Below, piece by piece: positions 1 through 5,295 of a stretch of DNA of 6,620 nt. The translations under genes and the position numbers were made by a program. This stretch comes from an uncultured Bacilli bacterium (GTDB lineage: Bacteria; Bacillota_I; Bacilli_A; RF39; UBA660), in assembly GCA_947631525.1 (NCBI GenBank), contig CANRLQ010000055.1, positions 1-6,620 on the forward strand, read 5' to 3'. Below the pieces are notes generated by a model. The model was not told where the DNA came from. It ran no database searches and saw only the letters and a list, made by a program, of their open reading frames with translations. The stretch's first letter is position 1. Each line of letters starts with the position of its first letter.

Positions 1-35
1 ACCCCCCCCCCATTCTTTTTACTTTTTGTTAACAT
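1..35 (-). CDS. Possible 5' end of the next gene, cut by the window edge
   Basis: An ATG at 33-35 opens a frame reading MLTKSKKN and then glycines from the G10 run, until the window ends after about eleven codons. An AGG at 44-46 lies eight bases before the ATG and could serve as a weak ribosome binding site. A strong promoter match lies upstream at 75-103. Too little is visible to identify a product. Downstream of secG many Firmicutes carry rnr and smpB, but these few residues do not identify RNase R. A second ATG at 11-13 is in another frame and lacks a binding site. The segment could also be an untranslated leader, or an artefact of a contig end. Confidence 0.2.
   Translation of the reverse strand, partial: MLTKSKKNGGG
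2..11. repeat. Homopolymer tract of ten C (ten G on the minus strand)
   Basis: Ten consecutive C lie one base from the window edge, in DNA that is otherwise very poor in G and C. Read on the minus strand this is G10, directly downstream of a possible start codon and a strong promoter match. G/C runs of this length are typical slippage sites in phase-variable genes. The same picture arises when a contig ends in a poly-G sequencing artefact. The run itself is plain; its biological reality is uncertain. Confidence 0.9.
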
Positions 36-74
36 TCACTCTACCTACTTTCTTTTATTATTTATCTATCTTTT

Positions 75-103
75 ATTATACTAAAAAAACTAGTCTTTTT
101 CAA
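75..103 (-). promoter_or_regulatory. Sigma-A type promoter facing the left edge, overlapping the secG terminator
   Basis: On the minus strand a -35 box TTGAAA (98-103) is followed by exactly 17 bases and a perfect -10 box TATAAT (75-80). Transcription would begin near 68-70, giving a leader of about 33 bases before the ATG at 33-35. The -35 box sits in the loop and inner edge of the secG terminator hairpin, so the same DNA ends one unit and may start the next. Two identical ACTAGT palindromes (89-94 and 103-108) flank or lie within the promoter. They could be an operator, but they are fully explained as the hairpin arms. The match was found by eye; chance matches are common in AT-rich DNA. 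Confidence 0.55.
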
Positions 104-113
104 CTAGTTTCTT
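83..113 (-). terminator. Rho-independent terminator after secG
   Basis: On the minus strand AAACTAGT (103-110) pairs with ACTAGTTT (87-94) around an eight-base loop. The stem extends by a G-U and two A-U pairs to base 113/84. The descending arm runs into seven consecutive T (83-89). The stem starts only about eight bases after the secG stop codon, so it is well placed to end the whole minus-strand unit. The stem is AT-rich and therefore weak compared with textbook terminators, which is normal for such genomes. The plus-strand reading lacks an equal T-tract, and no plus-strand gene needs it. Confidence 0.75.
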
Positions 114-121
114 GGTATAAA

Positions 122-331
122 TTAAAATCCTTGAATTAAACAAATAACAAAGAAGATAGTCCCTAACAAGATAGTAAGTCTTGTTATAAATAATTCTCCT
201 CCACGTTCTTTACGATTTTTAAATAAACTACTACTGCTACCAGTAATAATATTAGATTCTTCTGCTTTTCCTGATTGAAGAAGAACGATAGCAATTAGTA
301 AAATTGATACAATAATTAATAATATATCCAT
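122..331 (-). CDS. secG: SecG, protein-export membrane subunit
   Basis: SecG is the small non-essential subunit of the SecYEG translocon in the cytoplasmic membrane; it assists SecA-driven protein export. The 69-residue product has the family layout: a first membrane helix (about residues 3-20) ending in the VLLQSGK segment typical of SecG, a polar loop with a Ser/Gly stretch and KNRKERGG, and a second helix (about 51-68). The length matches the usual 70-80 residues. The start at 331 is chosen because AGGAGG lies six bases upstream. An in-frame ATG at 362-364 would add eleven residues but would put this binding site inside the gene and leave the start downstream of the -10 box untranscribed. 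secG is the last gene of the unit: a candidate promoter sits in the 54-base gap upstream and a terminator follows within ten bases. It may therefore be transcribed both by read-through and on its own. Confidence 0.9.
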   Translation of the reverse strand: MDILLIIVSILLIAIVLLQSGKAEESNIITGSSSSLFKNRKERGGELFITRLTILLGTIFFVICLIQGF

Positions 332-337
332 GAGTAA

Positions 338-343
338 CCTCCT
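338..343 (-). promoter_or_regulatory. Ribosome binding site that fixes the secG start
   Basis: AGGAGG on the minus strand, six bases before the ATG at 329-331. It is a full match to the anti-Shine-Dalgarno core and excludes the upstream ATG at 362-364 as the main start. Confidence 0.85.
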
Positions 344-354
344 AACTACATAAT

Positions 355-383
355 AATTTAGCATATTTTATTTGCTTTTGCAA
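355..383 (-). promoter_or_regulatory. Candidate extended -10 promoter for secG
   Basis: In the gap between the unknown membrane gene and secG, the minus strand reads TTGCAA (378-383), 17 bases, then TAAATT (355-360) preceded by TGC (361-363). That is a -35 box at ideal spacing plus an extended -10 TGnTAAATT. The expected start of transcription near 347-349 leaves a very short leader that still includes the AGGAGG at 338-343. It is the only gap above 10 bases within the gene cluster, which supports a separate regulatory site. The -35 box is two mismatches from TTGACA and AT-rich DNA gives false matches, so this is a candidate only. Confidence 0.5.
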
Positions 384-385
384 GT

Positions 386-1051
386 TTAATTAATATTAAA
401 ATCACTTATATTACCTATATTTTTATATTCAATTGTAATTAATGATGTATTAATATTTTTATTAATAGCTTTATATAAATTAGTAACATCAATTTCTAAT
501 TTAATTATATCATTATTTTTTTCATATTTAACTATCTTATAATCAACAGTAATGTTATCTTTAAATAAATTTAATTCTGATGTATTTAATAAATATTCTG
601 TTTTTTTACTACCATCATTATATGTTATAGATTTAGAATTTTGTTTTTGAGTTAAAATGTTTTCTATTTTATCCAATTGAAAATTTAAAAAATTTAAATT
701 ATTTAATAAACTATTTTCTAAAATACTTTCATTTAAAATCGTATTATTTTCTATATTAATTTCCTTATTTAATTCAATTATTTTTATATTTTCTTTATTT
801 TTATAACGAATACCTTCTATATTAAAGTTTTTATTATTAATATTTATTATTTCAAGATATTCATAATTATCATTATTATTTTTTTTATATTCATCATGAA
901 TTATTTTCCTTGGTTTATTTAAAGAACTTATATTGACAAATATAATAACAGAAAACATAAACAAAAAATATAGGCATAACTTTATTAAAGCTTTTCCTTT
1001 AGGATTTTTCCATGTTTCTTTCAATGTTTTAAAAAAATCTTTTACTTTCAT
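386..1051 (-). CDS. Unknown single-pass membrane protein with extracytoplasmic domain
   Basis: I do not recognise a family for this 221-residue protein. It begins with a Lys-rich segment (residues 1-20, KETWKNPKGK), followed by one hydrophobic helix at about 21-42. By the positive-inside rule the remaining ~180 residues should lie outside the membrane. There is no Cys lipobox and no clear signal-peptidase site, so it is probably a membrane-anchored protein. The outer part is very rich in Asn, Ile, Lys and Glu, with a Leu/Asn-rich stretch (about 108-135) that may be helical. Its C-terminal part (about 165-215) alternates in a pattern suggesting beta strands. The ATG at 1049-1051 is preceded by GGAG (1058-1061) inside the last fmt codon, with three bases between the genes, so translation is probably coupled to fmt. 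A role near the Sec translocon or the envelope would be guesswork from position alone. It is more AT-rich in appearance than prkC or fmt. Confidence 0.8.
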   Translation of the reverse strand: MKVKDFFKTLKETWKNPKGKALIKLCLYFLFMFSVIIFVNISSLNKPRKIIHDEYKKNNNDNYEYLEIININNKNFNIEGIRYKNKENIKIIELNKEINIENNTILNESILENSLLNNLNFLNFQLDKIENILTQKQNSKSITYNDGSKKTEYLLNTSELNLFKDNITVDYKIVKYEKNNDIIKLEIDVTNLYKAINKNINTSLITIEYKNIGNISDFNIN

Positions 1052-1054
1052 CTT

Positions 1055-2029
1055 TTACTCCAATATTTTTCCAATAATACTATTTTTATTTTGTAAGCCA
1101 TTTAAAAAATCAGAAACTTTCATTTTACTTTTACCTTCAATTTGAATTTGTGTTAGTATTATCTCACCATTACTTACTTTAACACCTATACCATCTGGAT
1201 AAATTTTAACAATTTGTCCATCTAATTTATCTGAATAATTTCCTTCACCTATTTTAGATTCCCATATTTTCATTCTTTTACCTTCAAATAAACAATAAGC
1301 TCCTGGCCAAGAATTTAACCCTCTTATTTTATTGTATATTTGTTTTTTTGTGTTACTGAAATTAATTTTTTCAGTTTCTTTATCTATATTAGGAGCATAT
1401 GTTGCTTCTTCTGAATTTTGTTTAGTCCTTGATGCTGTTTTATTAATTATACTAGGTAATGTTTCAAGTAATAAATCTCTACCTAATATACTTAATTTAT
1501 CATGTAAACTAGAACAAGTATCATTTTCTTCAATAGGTATTTCTTTTTGACTTATAATATCTCCTTCATCCATTCTTGGACTCATGTACATTATTGTTAC
1601 TCCTGTTTTTGAATGACCATCTATTATAGCATGATGAATTGGGGCACCCCCTCTTAGTTTAGGTAATAAAGAAGCATGGACATTTATACATCCATACTCA
1701 GGATATACTAATAATTCTCTAGGAATTATTTGTCCATAAGCGGCTGTTATAATTAAATCAGGATGCAATGAGACAACTTCTTGCCAATCTTCTTTTATAT
1801 TTTGAGGTTGTAATACTAATACTAAATTATCCTGAGCAAATTTTTTAACGGGAGATGGAACTATTTCTCCTTTTCTTCCAACTGGTTTATCAGGTTGAGT
1901 TACTACACCTTTTACATTATATTTTTCCATCAATGCTTCCAATATTGGTACACTAAATTCTGGTGTTCCCATAAAGACAATTTTTACATCTTTTTTTACT
2001 TTTAAATCATTTATATCTATATTATTCAT
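1055..2029 (-). CDS. fmt: Methionyl-tRNA formyltransferase
   Basis: Fmt transfers a formyl group from 10-formyltetrahydrofolate to methionyl-initiator tRNA in the cytosol, preparing it for translation initiation. The 324-residue product shows KIVFMGTPEFSVP (16-28), the CINVHASLLP segment with SLLP at 120-123, and DEGD at 154-157. The catalytic trio corresponding to E. coli Asn106, His108 and Asp144 is Asn116, His118 and Asp154. The C-terminal tRNA-binding domain has the conserved LNSWPGAY (238-245). The start at 2029 is preferred because AGGTGA lies four bases upstream; an ATG at 2042-2044 would overlap rpe and has no binding site. Even so there are about 15 residues ahead of the usual KIVFMGTPEF start, a small N-terminal extension. 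In B. subtilis fmt sits upstream of rlmN with priA, def and rsmB; here it follows rpe. Confidence 0.96.
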   Translation of the reverse strand: MNNIDINDLKVKKDVKIVFMGTPEFSVPILEALMEKYNVKGVVTQPDKPVGRKGEIVPSPVKKFAQDNLVLVLQPQNIKEDWQEVVSLHPDLIITAAYGQIIPRELLVYPEYGCINVHASLLPKLRGGAPIHHAIIDGHSKTGVTIMYMSPRMDEGDIISQKEIPIEENDTCSSLHDKLSILGRDLLLETLPSIINKTASRTKQNSEEATYAPNIDKETEKINFSNTKKQIYNKIRGLNSWPGAYCLFEGKRMKIWESKIGEGNYSDKLDGQIVKIYPDGIGVKVSNGEIILTQIQIEGKSKMKVSDFLNGLQNKNSIIGKILE

Positions 2030-2033
2030 ATTA

Positions 2034-2039
2034 TCACCT
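2034..2039 (-). promoter_or_regulatory. Ribosome binding site that fixes the fmt start, built into the rpe stop
   Basis: The minus strand reads TAGGTGATAATATG: the rpe stop TAG (2038-2040) supplies the first bases of the AGGTGA Shine-Dalgarno, and the fmt ATG follows at 2027-2029. The upstream ATG at 2042-2044 has no such site. The same TAGGTGA heptamer occurs at the rsgA-rpe junction. Confidence 0.75.
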
Positions 2040-2646
2040 AACATATTATATTATCTATCTGTTTTTGAAAATTGTCACTATTTGTTATATAACTTCCTGA
2101 TACTACGATATCAACATTTTTTACTTTCTTTATAGTTTCTTGATTTATTCCACCATCAACTTCAATAAAATAATTGTAATTATTTTGTTCTCTTAATTTA
2201 ATTAATTGATCTATTCTTTTAGTTGTTTTTTCAATAAATTTTTGTCCACCATGACCAGGTTCTACACTCATAACTAATACTAAATCAATATATTCTAAAA
2301 ATGGTATAATTTTTTTTAAATCAGTATCTGGTTTAATAGATAAACCAACTTTAATATTTTTTTCTTTTAAATAATTTATTATTTTTTTTACATCCTGATT
2401 TATTTCAACATGAAATGTTATAAAATATGGATGAAATTTTTCATATTTTTTTATGTAATTAATAACATCTTCAACCATTAAATGAACATCTAATTTTTTA
2501 TTAAAATTTAATTGTTCATAATCATTATAGTTATCCACAAATTTTCCATCCATTACATCTACATGAATAAAATCAGTTGTTGTTTCATCTATTTCTTTAA
2601 ATCTATTTTTATCTTTTATCGATAAAATTGATGTTGATAGTAACAT
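2038..2646 (-). CDS. rpe: Ribulose-phosphate 3-epimerase
   Basis: Rpe interconverts ribulose 5-phosphate and xylulose 5-phosphate in the pentose phosphate pathway; it is a cytosolic metal-dependent TIM-barrel enzyme. The 202-residue protein has the expected signatures in order: FIHVDVMDGKFVDN (26-39), DVHLMV (53-58), SVEPGHGGQKF (127-137) and EVDGGIN (162-168). The metal ligands and catalytic acids are present as His28, Asp30, His55 and Asp164. It is a little shorter than the usual 215-225 residues. The loop that is often NPGFGGQ reads EPGHGGQ. ATG at 2644-2646 is preceded by AGGTGA (2650-2655), which overlaps the rsgA TAG stop; the gap to rsgA is seven bases. The neighbour pair rsgA-rpe is widely conserved in Firmicutes, which supports the call. 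The thiN gene that follows rpe in B. subtilis is absent here. Confidence 0.94.
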   Translation of the reverse strand: MLLSTSILSIKDKNRFKEIDETTTDFIHVDVMDGKFVDNYNDYEQLNFNKKLDVHLMVEDVINYIKKYEKFHPYFITFHVEINQDVKKIINYLKEKNIKVGLSIKPDTDLKKIIPFLEYIDLVLVMSVEPGHGGQKFIEKTTKRIDQLIKLREQNNYNYFIEVDGGINQETIKKVKNVDIVVSGSYITNSDNFQKQIDNIIC

Positions 2647-2653
2647 ATTTCAC

Positions 2654-3478
2654 CTACTTTATAAAATTTAAATAATTTTCATATCTACTTTTTATTATTT
2701 CATTATTATTTACTTTGTTTTTTACTTCACATTCATCTTCTTTATTATGCATACAATCTCTATACTTACACTTATCCTTGTAAATATTAAATTCTATAAA
2801 ATTATCTCTTATATCTTGTTTTGTTAAATCAATAAAACTAATATCAGAAAAACCAGGTGTATCAGCAATTAAACCATCCAAAATGTTAATTAATTCAACA
2901 TGTCTTGTTGTATGTTTCCCACGACCTAATGCTTTTGATATTTCGGCGGTCTTAATTGATAAATTAGAATCTAAATTATTTAATAAAGTTGATTTACCTG
3001 CTCCTGATTGTCCTGTAAAAACAGTTATTTTATCTTTAAATATTTTTTTTATTTTATCAATTTCATTATTTAGATATACATCATAACCTATTTTTTTATA
3101 ATACTTTACATATTCATCAATTTGTTTAAATTCATCATTATTTAATAAATCTAATTTTGAAAAACAGATAATAGGTTTTATATTATTGAATTCAATAATA
3201 GTTAATAATTTATCTAATAAATAACTATCAAAATGAGGTTTAACTGGTGTTACTATTAAAGCTTGATCAATATTACTAATAGGTGGTCTTACAAGTTCAT
3301 TTTTTCTTTTATTTATTTTTAAAATATAATTATTTTTTTCATCAAACTCAACTATATCACCAACTAGAGGTTTTATTTTTTGATTACGAAATAAACCTCT
3401 AGCTTTGCATATATATTTTTTATTGTTACTTATAACAGTATAATCATTACTAATTAATTTAACAATCTTACCTGTCAT
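2654..3478 (-). CDS. rsgA: Ribosome small subunit-dependent GTPase RsgA
   Basis: RsgA (YjeQ/YloQ/CpgA) is a circularly permuted GTPase that checks late 30S subunit assembly and is stimulated by the 30S subunit. The 274-residue protein begins with an OB-fold region (about 1-65). The GTPase motifs then come in permuted order: G4 as SKLD (107-110), G1 GQSGAGKS (156-163), the switch I region GRGKHTTRHVEL (185-196) and G3 DTPG (206-209). A zinc site follows with Cys237, Cys242, His244 and Cys250 in CKYRDCMHNKEDEC. G4 is normally NKxD; here Ser replaces Asn, and comparable Thr variants exist in the family. It is slightly shorter than the usual ~290-300. The ATG at 3476-3478 comes two bases after the prkC stop; the nearest Shine-Dalgarno-like AGG (3491-3493) is twelve bases away, so its translation probably depends on ribosomes finishing prkC. 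Confidence 0.97.
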   Translation of the reverse strand: MTGKIVKLISNDYTVISNNKKYICKARGLFRNQKIKPLVGDIVEFDEKNNYILKINKRKNELVRPPISNIDQALIVTPVKPHFDSYLLDKLLTIIEFNNIKPIICFSKLDLLNNDEFKQIDEYVKYYKKIGYDVYLNNEIDKIKKIFKDKITVFTGQSGAGKSTLLNNLDSNLSIKTAEISKALGRGKHTTRHVELINILDGLIADTPGFSDISFIDLTKQDIRDNFIEFNIYKDKCKYRDCMHNKEDECEVKNKVNNNEIIKSRYENYLNFIK

Positions 3479-3480
3479 TA

Positions 3481-5295
3481 TTAATTATTACCTATCCCAG
3501 TTTGATTTGTATTATTTTCTGTAGTATTAATATCAGAATTTGTATTACCTGAATTTGTATTACTTGAATTTGTATTATTATTAGTACTATTATTTAAATC
3601 TGGTTGTGGTGTTGTTACAACTGGTTTCTTAGCAACTGTTATTGTTAGTGTTACTCCGTTTACAACTTTATCACCAGCTTTTCTACTTTGATAAAGAATT
3701 GTTCCTTCTTTTTCTGTTGATGTTTCTTTTTCTTTCTTTACTAAAGTTACTCCATTTTCTTTACAGAAATCTTCTACTTGTTCAACTGTATAAACCTCAT
3801 TTACAAAATCTGGATAAACAGTTATAAATTCAGCTATTGTAAAGGTAATTGTATCCCCTTCTACTAATTTAGTTCCTTCTTCTACATCTTGTTTTAAAAT
3901 TATATTTTCCTTTACACTTGAATCATCTTTTTGATGTTCTTCTTTTTCTATATTAACAGTTATTCCTTTTCCTTCTAATATTGCTTTTTCTGTTAAGTAA
4001 TTTTTACCAACATAATTTTCTGCTTCTATTCCTTCTTTTCCAAGTGACACGACAAGTGTAATAGTTGCTCCTTCTTTTAACGATTTTCCTGCTCTTGGAG
4101 TTGTTTTAATAACATAATCTTCTTCGATTGTATCATCATAAGCTGTTTTATCTTCTGGATTTACTTTAAGTCCTAATTTTTCTAATTTTTTAGTTGCTTC
4201 ACTAATAGACATATTAGAAACATCAGGTATTTCAATAGTTTTACTTGATTTGTTAGGAAGAATAAGTACAAAGAATAATATTAAAGCAACTAGTAAAGCA
4301 ATAATACCTCCTATGATAAAAGCAGTTTTATTACTTTTTTTATTTTCTTCTATTTCTTCTTCATCATCTAAATTAGCTTTATCTTCATTTCTTCTAACAC
4401 GACTTCCAACTATTTCATCATCTTTTTCAAATTCTGGATATCTAAACATTATTTTTGGTTCATTTTTTCTTTCTTCATCTAAACAAGATATTATATCTTC
4501 TTTCATTTCTAATACACTATCATATCTATTTTTAGGATTTTTAGCTGTTGCTTTTAAAATTATATATTCAACAGATTGAGGGATACTTTCATTAATATCA
4601 CAAACACTTGGAATAGGATCTTTCATTTGTTTAATAACTATTTCAACAGCATTTTCACCTTTAAATGGAACTTTTCCTGTTACTAATTCAAACATTAATA
4701 TACCTAATGAATATATATCAGATTTAACACTTGAATTACCACCATTTGCTTGTTCAGGAGGTAAATAATGAACTGACCCCATTACAGAGTTTGTTTGTGT
4801 TAATTCATTACTATTTAAAGCATGAGCTATTCCAAAATCAGCTATTTTAACTAACCCATCATCTAAGATTAAAACATTTTGTGGTTTAATATCTCTATGA
4901 ATTATTCCTTTTTCATGAGCATGATCAATTCCACTTGTAAGTTGTGTCATAATGTCAATTACTTCTGATAAAGTTAAAGCTCCTCTTCTTTTAATCAAAC
5001 TTTTTAAAGTTCTTCCTTCAACATATTCCATAACAATGTAGTAGTTTCCATCATCTTCACCAACATCATAAATTCCTACAATATTAGGATGATCTAGGCC
5101 ACTTGCTGCACTTGCTTCCCTTTGAAATTTCCTTACAAATTTTTCATCGGTTGCTAAATCACCTCGTAATATTTTAACAGCAACTTTTCTATTTAATATG
5201 GTGTCAATAGCTAAATAAACATTAGCCATACCTCCTTCACCAATATTTCTTACTATTTCATATCTGTCATTTATTTTTTGTCCTTTAATTATCAT
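3481..5295 (-). CDS. prkC: PASTA-domain Ser/Thr protein kinase (PrkC/PknB/Stk1 family)
   Basis: This membrane kinase senses peptidoglycan fragments or lipid II through outer PASTA domains and phosphorylates cytosolic targets in growth, wall synthesis and dormancy exit. The 604-residue protein has a complete Hanks kinase domain: glycine loop GEGGMANV (19-26), Lys41 in VAVK, Glu60, HRDIKPQN with catalytic Asp135, DFG (153-155), an activation loop with Thr166 and Thr168 in TQTNSVMGS, and PPE (179-181) in place of the usual APE/SPE. An acidic juxtamembrane stretch (about 310-317) precedes one helix (325-346), three PASTA repeats (about 352-418, 421-488, 490-556) and a low-complexity Asn/Thr/Ser tail (to 604). 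The start is the ATG at 5293-5295, nine bases after AAGGAG; a TTG at 5302-5304 touches that site and is unlikely. It overlaps prpC by eleven bases. Confidence 0.97.
   Translation of the reverse strand: MIIKGQKINDRYEIVRNIGEGGMANVYLAIDTILNRKVAVKILRGDLATDEKFVRKFQREASAASGLDHPNIVGIYDVGEDDGNYYIVMEYVEGRTLKSLIKRRGALTLSEVIDIMTQLTSGIDHAHEKGIIHRDIKPQNVLILDDGLVKIADFGIAHALNSNELTQTNSVMGSVHYLPPEQANGGNSSVKSDIYSLGILMFELVTGKVPFKGENAVEIVIKQMKDPIPSVCDINESIPQSVEYIILKATAKNPKNRYDSVLEMKEDIISCLDEERKNEPKIMFRYPEFEKDDEIVGSRVRRNEDKANLDDEEEIEENKKSNKTAFIIGGIIALLVALILFFVLILPNKSSKTIEIPDVSNMSISEATKKLEKLGLKVNPEDKTAYDDTIEEDYVIKTTPRAGKSLKEGATITLVVSLGKEGIEAENYVGKNYLTEKAILEGKGITVNIEKEEHQKDDSSVKENIILKQDVEEGTKLVEGDTITFTIAEFITVYPDFVNEVYTVEQVEDFCKENGVTLVKKEKETSTEKEGTILYQSRKAGDKVVNGVTLTITVAKKPVVTTPQPDLNNSTNNNTNSSNTNSGNTNSDINTTENNTNQTGIGNN
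3536..3580 (-). repeat. Three tandem 15-bp units in the prkC tail
   Basis: Three adjacent 15-base units share twelve identical bases (gaatttgtatta on the plus strand) and differ only in the last three. On the coding strand they give the five-residue pattern NTNS followed by Ser, Gly or Asp (about residues 574-588 of PrkC). Because the unit is a multiple of three, copy-number changes would lengthen or shorten the outer tail without breaking the frame. The region outside the membrane beyond PASTA 3 has no recognisable fold. Confidence 0.85.

Noticed and set aside
12..74. Riboswitch or structured leader between the left promoter and the possible start
   Set aside because: The predicted leader is only about 33 bases, AT-rich, with no stem of note.
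372..383. Short TTGC-TTTT-GCAA hairpin after the unknown membrane gene as a terminator
   Set aside because: The stem has only four pairs and is not followed by a T-tract on the minus strand; the bases are better explained as the -35 region of the secG promoter candidate.
933..1550. Plus-strand open frames (for example at 933-1145 and 1332-1550, with others at 2883, 3642, 4250 and 6329)
   Set aside because: They lie entirely opposite well-supported minus-strand genes, have no convincing ribosome binding sites or family motifs, and read as hydrophobic strings caused by the base composition of the complementary strand.
2310..2390. Runs of eight A/T inside rpe (and similar ones in rlmN and the unknown gene) as programmed frameshift or phase-variation sites
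   Set aside because: Such runs are frequent by chance in DNA this AT-rich, they fall on ordinary Lys codons, and the reading frames continue intact with all motifs.
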